In this document: in pieces, positions 48,801 to 61,340 of the stretch
Position numbering within the stretch: the first letter of the stretch is position 1
Layout of the letters: each line of letters begins with the position of its first letter
From: Amaurobius ferox
Taxonomy: Eukaryota; Arthropoda; Arachnida; Araneae; Amaurobiidae
Assembly (NCBI GenBank): GCA_951213105.1
Contig: OX578140.1
Location: forward strand, 123,683,649 to 123,747,648
Direction of reading: 5' to 3'
Length of the DNA: 64,000 bases
The notes under the pieces: model-generated
Told to the model about the DNA's origin: nothing
What the model saw: only the letters and a program-made list of their open reading frames with translations
The model's database searches: none
Program-made: the position numbers and the translations under genes

Positions 48801-49084
48801 TGAATTTTATATATGCATTGTATAAATGTATTTTCTGTACTCCCTATTTGATGGTGCTACCACGCTTTCCTGATCTTCTGAGACTCTTTGACGTCGACTT
48901 ACCGTAAGACATCGGGCCTTGTGATTCACTAAGAGGCCGTTTGTAACAACTCCTTCACTCCAACCTAGAGCTAACAGCCTCATCTGCAATCCAGTGACAA
49001 TTTCATTCGGTTTCAACGAAACTCACCGGGAGAGGGAGTACTGCAGCGAACACTCATAAGACAGTATTAAATGCCTTGAGCTGG

Positions 49085-49166
49085 AGACGTCTTTAGCTCA
49101 ACGCTATGACACTGGCCTACCAAGCTTTGCCGCCCCGGGGATCAAACCCCGGCACTGCTAAGTTGA
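49085..49166 (+). mobile_element. tRNA-like SINE head, fourth type
   Basis: GTCTTTAGCTCAACGCTATG is an A-box-like region, and CCCCGGGGATCAAACCCCGG has the B-box layout within a paired stem. The anticodon arm is not convincing. It is either a SINE head or a tRNA pseudogene. Confidence 0.45.
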
Positions 49167-49204
49167 TAATTTCACATTCTCGTTAGAGTAAGTATGCATT
49201 CTCG

Positions 49205-49586
49205 TTAGACATTCGTTACACAAGTATTTAATTGATGCATTTGAGCATTTGTTCTTTAGTTTAGATTTTGACGATTTTTGAGGGCCATCTCACAAAAAAG
49301 GCAAGTTTTTTTCCGAATCTTACCAAAATCTAATCAGCACCAGGGTAACCTGCAAGTGACTTACCTACCAACTATTATAAAATTTGGTCAATTAGTTTTT
49401 GAGTTAGAGTGGTTATATGCAATGCACACACACACACACACGCACACACACACACGTCACGCTAAAAATAGTTTTTCGCGTTCTAGATTGCCTGAAACAT
49501 GCAGGTGAGTCGAAAACTCGACTTCCTATTTTCGATACGATTCCTACTTTCCCTACAATACAATACCATGTAATGTAGAGAAAGTA
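49205..49586 (+). mobile_element. Family E element, 5'-truncated
   Basis: It starts in the TTTAATTGATGCATTTGAGC block, keeps AATCAGCACCAGGGTAACC and a CA microsatellite at 49424-49456, and ends with a decayed hairpin ATGTAGAGAAAGTA. Confidence 0.7.
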
Positions 49587-49774
49587 AAAATTTGTGAAAC
49601 TATGTCTTAGAATGATGACAAAGCTGTACGCAAGTATATTTTGAGAATAAACCACAGTCGTCTGCCATTCTTATACACCTTATTTACTCTCCAGATATGA
49701 AACTACGTGGCTCCCTATATGAAGATCTGGCTAAATGGAATGAGATTTGCAGATGTTCTCAAAGTAAAAAAAAA

Positions 49775-50512
49775 TCTGATGTGGGCAGCACATGACTTTC
49801 CCTGCAGTCTTATATCCACGTTCTCTTTACTTTAATTAAATTTGATTCCCTTTTAATTCAATTTTTGTTCTTATTTGGTAACAGGACTTATTTTCAAAGA
49901 TGGCGTAGAGAAAATACGAAGAACTAAAATATCTCGACAACGGCTAGTCCTAGTGTAATGGGTTTGATCTTATTCTTTTCTTTGTTAAAAGTTACGTATA
50001 AAACAAGCATTTAATGGATATATTTGAGCATACGTATTTTTTATTTTAGATTTTGACGATTTTTGTGGGCCATTTTGCAAAAAAAGGCAGGCCAATTTAT
50101 TCCGAATCGTACCAAAATCTAATCAGCATCAGGACAACCACAAGCGACTTATCTACCTAATTTTGTGAAATTCGGTTCATTAGTTTTTTAGCTGGAGCGG
50201 ATACAGGCAATTTTTGCAGGCCATTTCGCAAAAAAAGGCGGGCTCTTTTATCCCGAATCGTACTAAAAACTAATCAGCACCAGGGTCACGCTCAAGTGAC
50301 TTACCAAATATCATGAAATTTGGTTCATTAGTTTTTGAGTTAGCGTGGATACGTACATTGCACAGACAAACAGACACACACACTCACAAACATTACGCTA
50401 CAAATTGTATTTTCGTATTCAAGAGGTCTCGAAACGTGTAGATCCGTCGAAAACTCGAGTTGCGATTTTCAGCATGATTCCCTATACATTACCATGTATT
50501 GCAGGGAAAGTA
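49775..50512 (+). mobile_element. Family E element, full length
   Basis: It begins TCTGATGTGGGCAGCACATG next to an A-run, then ACTTTCCCTGCAG, the CTCGACAACGGCTAGTCC block, two copies of the 140 bp module, a short CACA tract and a hairpin ending TTGCAGGGAAAGTA. Confidence 0.8.
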
Positions 50513-50669
50513 AAAAAAAAAAAACGAAGCGGATGATAAGAACATACAAAAGCAACACATTGGAATTTGCTTTTGCTGGTGAAAAGTACCGGGATAAGTT
50601 CATTGCACCCTAAAGAAAGTATTTTGAAAATAGCTAAAGTGAAAAGGTTATAAATTTACCTTCTTTTAA

Positions 50670-51403
50670 GGGGACGGTGGACGTTGAATTTTTTTTATTT
50701 ATTTATTGACTTAGAAACATGAAAATTTGTATAAATATTCCTCTTAAAATTACTATATACAATACCATTCAATTTCTTTCAATTTTGTTATAATTTTGTA
50801 TTTTTTTTTTAATTTAATTTTTTTTAACGAACATTTGAAAATGCTCCTTGCGTGCCATTTGTTCAGATTTTTGATTAATTTTACATTATGATCACTCAGA
50901 AACATATTATGAACAAATTTGCGTAGTCATTTTTAAATCCCTTAGAAAGTTAATTTTTTAAAAATATTTTTCTGCACTAAAACTTAATTTTCATCATTTA
51001 ATTAGGTTCTTTTTCAATTTTAATTGCCTTAATAAAGTGCAATTATGAAATGCATACCCAGTTTCATTAAAAAGTATGAGAGGTGTCTTCTTGCCAAACT
51101 TTATGCATCTCAGACAAAAATTAAGACGCATGGAGCATTTTAAAAATGTAAAACCTTTGAAAATTTTGTTTCGAAAAAAATGCATGCCAATGCCTGCGTC
51201 CATGGACGCCAATGCCTGTAAAGGGGGATCGAACTGTTTAGGATAGGGTATGTCAAATACCTGTCTTTTTGGAAGGTCCTTCGTTTGGGATGGACTCTGT
51301 CTCACCCGTAAGCAAAAGGTTAAATGTGTAAAATAATGTTATATATTAAAAAGAAAAAACCTTTTTCAGTCGATTTTTGCTCAATTCAACGTCCACCGTC
51401 CCC
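50670..51403. mobile_element. TTAA-flanked MITE, 734 bp
   Basis: TTAA lies at 50666-50669 and 51404-51407. The 21 bp terminal inverted repeats starting GGGGACGGTGGACGTTGAAT are perfect. TTAA targets are typical of piggyBac, though the terminal bases are GGGG rather than the usual CCC. The interior is AT-rich; a 103-codon minus-strand frame at 50994-51305 has no recognisable domain and is probably not a gene. Perfect ends imply fairly recent insertion. Confidence 0.88.
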
Positions 51404-51829
51404 TTAATGCACAAATAGGATATACAATAATACATTATAATAGCTGTAGTCGCAAGGTTTCGCAACGTTGACTCATATATGGATGGTACTTCACCACGAT
51501 GATCAAAAACAAGAGGTGAATTAAAAAGAAATCATTCGATCAAATTTGTTATTGTATGATTACTAGATTCTCTTTCACCATGTATGATTGCTAGATCATC
51601 TTTCACCATGTATGATTACCAGATTATCTTCATTTTTCCAGACAGGTTCTTTTGCACTCTCACCAGATTGTTGATCTTCTTCCATAAATGTTCCACTGCA
51701 AATTTTACCAAAGTTTAACAATAAATTGCGCCATGTTTTGGATGACATAGGAATCGGAATAACATCACCCAGTATATCTCCAATAGTCTTTCATAAATAA
51801 GCATGTACTCTTTGTTTCACTACATATAA

Positions 51830-52237
51830 TGTCACGAACTTGCTCTCTAGCCATGTAAAAAAGAACAGGGAAAGAGTTTCTTTTTGATCAGTCATCTCGC
51901 TTCTTCAAGGTTTACCCAGCAGACCCAGTAATTTAATATTATGGAGTTAGGTCGCAGAAACTATCGAGGAGGGGAATAGTTGTGGAAGAACGAACACTTG
52001 CTTTCTGGACGCTCATCTAAAAAGAGCAGAAAAAGGACCATGGGGCTCACTGAGTCTGAGTATGATGATGCATGGAAATTGTCAATCTGTACATAATTGT
52101 AAATATCAGTATATGAATACATGTTGTCATGGGCTTATATGAAAGTGTGCTGCATGGCACAACTGATAAGGTTCAAAAGAAAGAACTCTCGAGCTAGCTC
52201 AAGCGACAAGAATTAAAATAGCGGTTAGCTCCTGATA
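51830..52237 (+). repeat. 5' LTR
   Basis: It starts TGTCACGAACTTGCTCTCTA and ends GCTCCTGATA. Identity to the 3' LTR looks roughly 75-85% by eye. Confidence 0.72.
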
Positions 52238-53605
52238 CTGGATGCAGTCGACAGGATGAAAATGGAAAAGTAGTTGAACATTGCTATATTGTGATTGGCA
52301 ATCACAATTTAACATTGCTGTTTTGAAAGGAGAAAGAAGACCTGAGAAGACGGTCCCTCTTACAGCGATGCAATATGTATAACGCTCCCTGTAACGCAGT
52401 TGGACCGGACGTAGTTCGAGAAAGAAAGAGGGGGCTTCTCATATACAAGTCAGCATCAGATGCTATGATAAACGGAAGGGGTTGAACTTCCTGACCCGAG
52501 AGGTCAATTTACTTTCACATGGACATGGGAAAATATCCGTGAGAACTCTCTTCACCTAAAACCAAAAAGCCAAATATCTGATATTTCAAGGGGGCCTTGG
52601 CCAGTAAGACAGCCGGAAGGCGTAGTTTATATATTTACTGGACCAATGACAGACTGGGGCCTTAGAGAGAGGGGAGAGACGGAGAGAAACTTTGAATTTT
52701 AAAAATTTGAAAATCGGGGAGTTGAATTTTGACTGTGCTGATAGAAGGTCGCGAGTGCAACGATCGCGTACGGAGCCCATCGGACAAAGCCGCAACAAGC
52801 CACCGACAAGTCCGGGATCGGCAGTGATGACCGAGGTAAGACAATTCCTTATACGTATTTTGCACGATGGCCCATTGTGGCGTTCTCTCGCACTCTGCCT
52901 CTCTCTCATTTAAGTTCAGCTAGCGTTAGGAATATTAAAAGCTTTTTGAATTAAATGCTGTATGTGGGAAATGTATGTCACATGTAAAGTAAAAAGTGAC
53001 AAGAGAAATTTGAAGCACTTGAGTTAAATATTGTAAGTGGGAGATTTATCCTATAGGTAAAGTAGGGTGGAACAAGGTGTTATTAATAATGGATTTCAGA
53101 ATATAATAAGAATATAATAAATAATTATAGAATTGATGGGTTGTTATGAGTAATGGAATATTAAACAATAAATGTGTAATTGTAGAATTGATAAGATGTT
53201 AGTAATAATGGAATCACAAAATAAATGTTTCTTTTTGTTTTTGTTTAAAATCTGTCTCTGCATTTTAATTTCTTGTACAATGCATTTTAATTTACTTTCC
53301 TTTACGAAAACGGTCTCCTTAGCGTCCTTACCGGACGTGTGGTTCTCCACGTAACAAGCATGACATTGTCTGAGTTCGACAGAAAATAAAATGGAAACAT
53401 TCTGAACGAGTGGAAACGGCTGTGTGATGCGGTCTGCGAGCAAATACTGGTGGGTTGTGATTTAAATTGGATGATTATATTTCCGCGTGAATCCTATGGA
53501 CTCAATTGTAGTTTTGTGGTTACAACGATTCACTTTTTAAATGGTTGTTGTATAAAAGATATTGTTAAATATAAGATTAGTGGAAAATATTTGTTGAATA
53601 TTATA
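52238..53605 (+). other. LTR element interior, leader region
   Basis: No coding sequence recognised. Near 52828 ATGACCGAG is followed by GTAAGAC, a good splice donor match, and TTCTCACAG at 55061-55069 matches an acceptor, so a spliced leader is conceivable. Frames on both strands around 52586-52913 overlap and show no domain. Confidence 0.35.
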
Positions 53606-54910
53606 CAGAAGGTCGTTCGCACTTTATGAAAACGATTTTGTATTAATGTTTCTCGTTAGCATTTTGAGATAAAGATTTGGCATTTTCAATATAATCGTCT
53701 GTTACTGTTTTGTTTTGATTGGAATGTGGAATAAAAGATTTATTTTGAAAATGGCTCCTCAAATTAATAGATGGCTGGAAGATTACGTAAATGCGGTTTC
53801 CGAGGAAAAATATTCATATCAACAATTTGTAGAGCGGTGTAAAAATCGAGGTTATTGCATTTCAAAGAAAGGTATTTTTAATATATTAAATTTAAAAGGG
53901 AAAAAACGTCTAGCTGAAAGTAAAAATGAGAAAATGGCCGCAAAATCGCATCTTAAGACTCTTCAAATGCGGGTAAACATGAAGAAAGTGAAGTCTCTAA
54001 TTTTAAAAGAAAATCCAACGACTCAAAGATCCATTTCATCGAAATTGGGAATGTTTTCTGGCACTGTAAGTAAAATTATCCATAAAGATTTGAAGTTAAA
54101 CGATGTTTAAATCTAAAGTGCATCTGCTTTTGCCAAAGCATATTGCGGAAAGAAAAAGAAATTGTAGAAAATTAAATTATATAAAAACACCTAGCTGCTG
54201 ATAAATGGAAATTTGTGGTAACATTCGATGAGGCATGGGTGTATTTAAGTGATTGTAATAAAAAGAGAGCAATTTTCAATTGTTCAACTGACGAAAATGA
54301 CCGTTCGAAATGGCTTCATCAATGTATAGGAAAGTTCCCAAAGGGATTCATGATAGTTGCAGGATTTTGTTACAACGGTAAATTAAAACTAAAAAAAGTC
54401 TCAAGTAAAGCTAAAATTAATTCATTCTATTATCGCCAGAATATATTAGAACCCATGTTTGAAGAAGAAATTTCAGCCTTATATGGAAATGACATCAATA
54501 AAGTTGAGCTTCATATGGACAAAGCCTCTAGTCACTCGTTTAAGTCAACTGCCACATATTTAGCAAAGAAAGAATCAGAAACAGGAATAAAATGTATTCC
54601 ATTTAATGAAATATCTGTAGAATCACATGATGCTTCTCCTATGGACTTTTACGTTTCCGGTTTGTTAAAACGAGCCTTAGGAAAACGGCATCCAAGAACA
54701 CTGAACGGACTTTGGAAAACGACCCAAGAGAGTGGGATAAAATGGACATGATGGTGCTAAGAAAGTGTTTACTTTCATGAAAAATTCGAGCTAGAGCTAT
54801 AGTCAAGAATCAAGGCTATCAGATAGAAGCAAATCGCCGCAAGAAATACGCCCTTTATGCATAAAAATTAATTATCAAAATCGTTTCCATAAAGTGCAAA
54901 CGACCTACTG
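53606..54910 (+). mobile_element. Mariner element of DD41D type, complete ends
   Basis: TA at 53604-53605 and 54911-54912 flank inverted ends, left CAGAAGGTCGTTCGCACTTT and right, minus strand, CAGTAGGTCGTTTGCACTTT, continuing to about 35 bp with three mismatches. The length of 1305 bp is normal for mariner. It is nested in the interior of the LTR element, giving a relative age order. Confidence 0.9.
53751..54864 (+). pseudogene. Mariner transposase pseudogene, DD41D (rosa-like spacing)
   Basis: The N-terminal part (53751-54110) is a DNA-binding region with paired helix-turn-helix features, including TTQRSISSKLGMFSGTVSKI. The catalytic part (from 54190) has the first Asp in VTFDEAW, the second in LHMDKASSH and the third in ASPMDFY. 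Exactly 41 residues lie between the second and third Asp, hence DD41D. All three Asp are kept. Breaks: a frameshift near 54105, another with stops near 54160-54190, a third near 54730, and a TGA where the C-terminal LLSWK Trp is expected (about 54779). The frame would close at 54864. I start at ATGGCTCCTC (53751) because it fits the usual short N-terminus; an upstream ATG at 53715 is possible. Confidence 0.87.
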
Positions 54911-55076
54911 TAATATGCTATTATATATGTGATTGTTAATTTTGATTTGGCATGTGTGTACATTATGTATGTTGGAGCATGGAAAGAAAAAATTGTAATA
55001 TGATATATTAGGAGGGTGGTATGGTAAATATTAAGGTAAGCTATTATTGTTTTGGTAATTTTCGGTTCTCACAGCA

Positions 55077-55286
55077 GTGGTTAGGATGGAATATTTATTG
55101 AAATATAAGGAAATTGACCTTTTGAGGCTGTGTGATGAAATAAGCGAGACTGCGCTTTCTGAATGTGAGATGGTGGAATTGAAAAATATAATTTATGGGA
55201 GCGAGATTTACGAGAAAGAGCTTAAAAAAGCATTGTTACGCTCTATTAGGGAAAAGAGAGAGAGGAGTGAGGAAAGGGAGAGATAA
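55077..55286 (+). pseudogene. Possible gag N-terminal fragment
   Basis: A 69-codon frame begins MVRMEYLLKYKEIDLLRLCD and runs into the charged tail REKRERSEERER. A short helical segment of the MEYLLK-x-L-x-LC type followed by a Lys/Glu-rich coiled stretch resembles the start of some arthropod Ty3-type gag proteins. It lies in the right place, between the leader and the 3' LTR, but no capsid or zinc knuckle follows. Downstream, 55300-55735 is purine-rich with an open frame (55435-55722) that I do not recognise. Confidence 0.4.
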
Positions 55287-56235
55287 CAGCGGAAAGTGAG
55301 GAAGAGTGGGAGAGAGAAGAAAGATGTATAATGGGAAAGGCAGTTATAACCCAACTTGGGGCAACTGGATCGGAAGGGAATGGATTATACTCAGTTGGAG
55401 GTCATGATGAGGCGATAGTCAAAGTGGAACAATATTGGACGGGAAATGTGAAGGAACAGGATTTATGGAAGGTTCGATCAGTGAGAAGAGACAAAGAGCT
55501 ATTGGGGTAGAAGCAAGCTTCCCTGCGAGACCAATGTTATGGAGGAAATGGGCCAGGAGAGAGAAGGTGCAGTTACTTATGAGTGGGAATGAAGTAATCA
55601 GTGGGGGAATTTGGGAGGAAACCGAAGATGAAGATGGAATTCGAAGGAGAGATAACATAGTCAGTGGAAAGAATGAAAGAGTGGGTTGCGATTTGTGGGA
55701 TCAGATAGATGGTGGATACTAGATGATGAAAATAAATTAAGTTCAAACCTGTGGGGACTAGTAGAATGGATTTCCGGGCAGGTGAAATGACGAAGGGGGT
55801 TATTAGCTCTATAATGGTGTGTTGTGTGTTCTTTTGATAAAGCTTTGAGCCAGTAACAAAAATTTGGAAGTACGGAAAAATATATGCGAATTGTAGTGTA
55901 TTTAATATAATTAAAGTATTTCTATATGGTAGTAGTATTGTAAAGTGGTCAGAATTAAAAATTGATAAATTTAGCGTATATTTTAGTAACAGCAGATGTG
56001 GAAAATTGGTAAATTATTATTTTAAGAATAACTTTTGCTTTAAGGCTATATGCTTTTGTGAGTAAAATTGAAATTTTTATAATTATGGTGTGCAATGGTT
56101 CGATCCTATCACTGGCTCAGAGAGGAATTCTTGGGCTCAGAGAGCATGACCTGTATGTCGGAATTTACTCTATGGGAGAAGTGCAGGATATGGACTTTCC
56201 AGCCATCGTTAGTCAATGGATGGACAGAAAATTGT

Positions 56236-56247
56236 TTAGAGGGGGGT
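56236..56247 (+). promoter_or_regulatory. Polypurine tract of the LTR element
   Basis: TTTAGAGGGGGG directly precedes the 3' LTR start TGTGCCACGAACC. A purine run at this position primes plus-strand DNA synthesis in LTR retroelements. Confidence 0.6.
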
Positions 56248-56645
56248 TGTGCCACGAACCCCCCCTCTAGCCATGTAAAGAAGGACTGGGAAATAGGTTC
56301 TTTTCGGTCCGCCATCTTGCTTCTTCAAGGTTTGCACAGCTGGTGGGGTCAGTTCGCCGAAACTGTCGGGGAGGGGAATAGCTGCGGAAGAACGAACATT
56401 TGCTTTTGGGACTCTTATCTGAGAAGAGCAGGAAAAGAACGATGGGACTCGCTGAGACCGAGTATGATGATTCATGGAAAATCGTGAATATGTGCATAAT
56501 TGCAAATATCAATATACGTATGGAATAAATGTTGTTATGTGCTTATATGAAAGTGTGTTGAATAGTACAATTGATGATGCTTAAAAGAAAGAACCCACTA
56601 GCTGGCTCAAGCGACAAGTATTAAAATAGCAGTCAGCTCCTGACA
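56248..56645 (+). repeat. 3' LTR
   Basis: It starts TGTGCCACGAACC and ends CAGCTCCTGACA; it is the counterpart of 51830-52237. Two opposing frames of 70-130 codons lie here and are not genes. Confidence 0.72.
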
Positions 56646-56849
56646 TATGCTGCCCATTTTTCCAAAAACGAACAATAACTAATACCATCAGCAACAAAAT
56701 GCTACCCTATATAGAGTGCAGTAAAAGTTTTATAATATTATACGAAATGTTTCTTGCTGAATAGAAGTTTGCAATTGGTACGTAATATTATACTCACCCA
56801 GCCCAGTACTCATGCTTTAACCATAATCGATATTCAATTCCTTCTCCAT

Positions 56850-57170
56850 AGTGTTATTATATAACGGTAAAATTCCTGTGGCCACAAATCGAATTGCGAA
56901 TGCTTTTAGAAAACCCATCCAATGTTCAAAATGCGCTTCAAAATAGCTCATCTTTGGAACGGAAAACAGCAAAGTTATTTTCTTTAAAATCCTGTCGCTT
57001 TACCAAACAGACTTTACCTTATATTGCAATATGCAAGGAAATACGTATTAGACACAGATAAAAATAAGGCATAGGATATTTGAATTTACGGAATGGCAAT
57101 AGCTTTTGGATTTCATGTTATTTCTGTTCACAAATTCAAAAGATTTCTTCGAATGCAAAGCATTGGTATT
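56850..57170 (+). repeat. Family G repeat, copy 2
   Basis: It matches 33450-33800 through GTGTTATTATATAACGGTAA, CACAAATCGAATTGCGAATG and GGCAATAGCTTTTGGATTTC. A family E terminus follows about 30 bases later, as at copy 1 but in the opposite E orientation. Confidence 0.65.
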
Positions 57171-57200
57171 ATTAGGTTTTCTATTCTCATGCAAGTATAT

Positions 57201-57520
57201 TACTTTCCTTACACTATATGGTAATGTATAGGGAAAGTACTGGAATCGTGCCGGAAATCGTAAGTCGAGTATTTTACGAATCTACATTTTTCAAGCACTA
57301 TAGAATACTATTTTTAGCCTGTCGTCTGTCTGTGTGTGTCATATGTGTCTGTCTGTGCAATATATGTATGTATCCATTCTAACTCCAAAACTAGTTAAAT
57401 AAATTTAATAAAATTTGGTAGGTAAGTAATATATAGGATACCCTGGTGCTGATTAGAGTTTGGTACGATTCGGTAAAAAGAATATGCCTTTTTAGCAAAA
57501 TGGTTCGAAAAAATTGTCAT
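57201..57520 (-). mobile_element. Family E element, 3' portion, reverse orientation
   Basis: Hairpin TACTTTCCTTACACTATATG...GGGAAAGTA at 57201-57239, a short GTCTGTGTG tract near 57325 and the CCCTGGTGCTGATTAGAGTT block. The 5' half is missing. Confidence 0.65.
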
Positions 57521-57984
57521 AAAAATTTGTCTGTTTATTTGTGTGTTTGGATATCATAGGTGAACGGCTGCACCGAATTTCATGAAATTTTGGGGATTAC
57601 TGTCAAAAAGCCCAACTTAAAATTTAGTTCATGTTTGAGTTTCTAAGACCAAGGGTTGTCTATATATTAATAAAATACTTAGAATTCCGCAAATTTGCTT
57701 GAGCAAAATGATATGTTGTTAAGCAGAGGAATTAGATCGAATGAGATTATACAGCAGACGATGTATATTAAATCTTTACGGATTTAAGTAATTAATAAAT
57801 TCATATAAAAATATATTTTATCGAAATTACAAACTTCGACTGGATTACGTCTTTTGTGGCTGAAAGGTTACAAGGACAATTGATATCTTCAATTCTTACG
57901 TCATCTGTCTTCATATGGCAAATATTTTTCAAACTCATTGTGTTTAACCAATTGTTGCAACAGAATAAAGATAGTATGGGTATA

Positions 57985-58499
57985 CGAGGGTCACACTGAA
58001 ATTTTTGAGACAGGGGCAGACGATATGCACTAGAAAAATAAATTATTGGTCGGATATTTAAATTTGAAATCTTTTATGTCGGTAGACGATAATTTGTGGC
58101 AACAATTACAATTTAGCTATCGTAGAATAAATTTGAAAGAAGAGAAAATGGAGTTGACGCGAGAGTACGATCGAGCTATGATTTTCTATGATTTTAAAGT
58201 GGGGCTAAATCAAGAGGAATGTCTTCAACGTCTACAATTAGCATATAGAAATGAGGCTCCATCTCGTGTCACTCTATTTAGATGGTTTACAGAGTTTAGA
58301 ACAGATCGAAATTCTCTCCTGGATAAAGAACACACAGGAAGACTTTTGTTAGTTGTAGTCCCAGGAAATGTGTCGACCATTCGAAAAATGTTAATCGATG
58401 ATAATCGCTGTACCTTCCAAATGAATGATACGGAAGGAACTTAACATTGGATCCGCAGTTATACATAAAATTATTCACTAAGAACTGCATATGAAAAAA
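57985..58499 (+). pseudogene. Mariner transposase N-terminal part, split by B elements
   Basis: A mariner-type end CGAGGGTCACACTGAAATTT follows a TA at 57983-57984. From ATG at 58148 the frame encodes a mariner N-terminal DNA-binding domain (SETMAR-like HTH), including MIFYDFKVGLNQEECLQRL, APSRVTLFRWFTEFR and HTGR. A frameshift at about 58440 and a TAA follow. The reading matches family sequence up to HMKK, where the B insertion begins. The same reading resumes after the B copies at 60407 with LVCRWVPLL. The catalytic domain is absent. Confidence 0.82.
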
Positions 58500-59400
58500 T
58501 CTGATGTGGGCAACACATGACTTTCCTTATATAATGAAATGAATTTACTACTTTTAGAGTAAAATAAATAGGTTTTTCTTATAGTAGATACTAATATCCT
58601 TTCCAAGATATTGAATTTTCGACAATTAGTCGTTATTTTCATTGATTTAGCGTCATTTTTATCCATTTGGCGAGATTTTCGTTAATTTGGCAACATTTCA
58701 AAAACTCGCCAAGTTAGCGACATTCCGCCAATTTAGTCGCCAAAATCTCGCCAAGCGTTATGGACGAAGAAATAAGTTGTTCTTACAACAGATAAATTGG
58801 CGTTTAAATGCAAAAGTATTACTCAAACTATCTTCTTTCATGAATGGAACGAGCTAGTTCCACGAGAATGATGTCACCCAATTTATCGCATGATATTATA
58901 TATGAAAAGTGAACATGTTTCTCAATAGGAAATTTTTTTTTCTATTTTATATGACTTTTTGATAATTTTTTTGAAAAATGTGCAATATCTCCAGAACGGT
59001 TCATATTAGCGTTCTAAAATTTATGTCAATCGTTTTCTAATGAAAAATTACATAAGAAATGTCTATTTGCGTAACTTTAATATTGGTTTTGATTTTTTGA
59101 CGATTTTTTCAAAATTCCATTCGAAAATTTAGGGGGGTTCTGAACATTCGATTGCGTATAAAAACAATAGGCTTCCAGTGCTTACAGATTGTGTTTTTGT
59201 ACCAAATCGGTCCATTCGTTCGTCAGTTATCGTCTCCACAGACCCACTGACACACACACACACACACACAGACATCACTTCGAAAATGTTTGATTCGTGA
59301 TCAGGGATGCTTGAAACGTGCTCTCCCGTCGAAAACTCGAATTCGAATTTTCGACCCCGTCAGAATACTTTCCTTATACATTATGTATATAAGGAAAGTA
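58500..59400 (+). mobile_element. Family B element, full length, first of a tandem pair
   Basis: It runs from TCTGATGTGGGCAACACATG to the hairpin ending at 59400, with all internal blocks in order and a short CA microsatellite at about 59251-59269. It interrupts the mariner coding sequence at an A-run. Confidence 0.88.
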
Positions 59401-60406
<1,006 letters not shown>

Positions 60407-60480
60407 AAAATTAGTTTGTCGTTGGGTCCCTTTATTAAAACATCCAATACAGACGGGACTTGGATGTTTTAATAATTAAT
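60407..60480 (+). pseudogene. Continuation of the split mariner
   Basis: Directly after the B hairpin the sequence reads on as KLVCRWVPLL, the block expected after HMKK in mariner transposases, then degenerates. Flank phrases AGAATAAAGATGGTATGGGTAT near 60533 and AGAATAAAGATAGTATGGGTAT near 57962 show that sequence outside the element is duplicated on both sides. Confidence 0.65.
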
Positions 60481-61320
60481 TTGAAATATCATTTCAAACT
60501 CATATATTGTGTTTAGCTAATTGTTGTAGCAGAATAAAGATGGTATGGGTATATTTTCTAATATCACTTTAACGCTTTCACTTTGGCATATGTTGATCCA
60601 ATTTCACAGCGCTTTCATTTTGGGATGCATTGATCCAATTTCATATATTTTGTAAATTTGTTTACAAACGAGACCAGGATGTTTTATTGTTCATATCTGC
60701 TTGGGCATAATTTTGTATAACGAGAACAGATATTTTTATACTTATTTTTAGGAGAATTAAATTAAATATTTTAATAGAATGTTTTGAATAACAATGTCAT
60801 TTAGTTTGAAGAGCTGAAGACGTTTTGCACTGTAGTTAAAAAACTATTTAATGAAATTTCTTAAAATGTAGTAGTTAAGTCCCTTGAGGGTTATTTTGAT
60901 GCTGATTCCTAAGAATGATTTTGGCATGATTCATAAAATTATAACCAACTCTTTTTTGCGAAATAGCCTGCAAAAATCGTGAAAATTTGAAATAAATGAC
61001 TAAAATTGCTGAAATATATTTTTTAATTCTTGTTCTTCATGCAATTTTTGACAACAAAGCGAACAAGACTGATTCATGACCCTAAGATAAACATTTCTCG
61101 AGATAATTTATTTTTTTTTGGAATTTTGAGCAGTTGAAGAATTTAAAGTTAATTAAGTTTAAGTTGCCAAATGAAACGAAGATTCATTAAAAATGCAAAT
61201 TGGATATAATATCAAAAAGTATACATGTTATCTGTTATCTTTTGCATTTAAACTTAATTTAATGCATCATGAAATTAAAAAAAAAATAAGAAAATGAATT
61301 TGTGTGGAAAGTCATGTGCT
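60481..61320. other. Non-coding
   Basis: AT-rich with no recognised gene. A reverse B/E 5' terminus remnant (GGAAAGTCATGTGCTGCCCA near 61308-61327) is the target of the chimeric SINE. Confidence 0.45.
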
Positions 61321-61340
61321 GCCCACATGAGACTTTTGTG

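Larger units (their letters stand above)
51830..56645 (+). mobile_element. Gutted LTR retrotransposon
   Basis: Two direct repeats of about 400 bp (51830-52237 and 56248-56645) share CTCTAGCCATGTAAA, TTCTTCAAGGTTT, GGAGGGGAATAG and GCGACAAG-ATTAAAATAGC. They start TGT, and the right one ends ACA. A purine tract directly precedes the right copy. The interior keeps a possible gag start and no reverse transcriptase or integrase that I can read. The two LTRs have clearly diverged, so the insertion is old; a mariner later inserted at 53606-54910. The group is likely Ty3-like, judging only from the gag start. Confidence 0.75.

Noticed and set aside
50994..51305. 103-codon minus-strand frame inside the TTAA MITE
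   Set aside because: No domain could be recognised, and the element is flanked by MITE ends without a transposase.
52586..52913. Coding exon in the LTR element leader
   Set aside because: Frames are open on both strands with no domain; only a splice-donor-like motif is suggestive.
56095..56487. 130-codon frame across the 3' LTR boundary
   Set aside because: It runs from interior sequence into the LTR and has opposing frames on the other strand; it is an LTR artefact.
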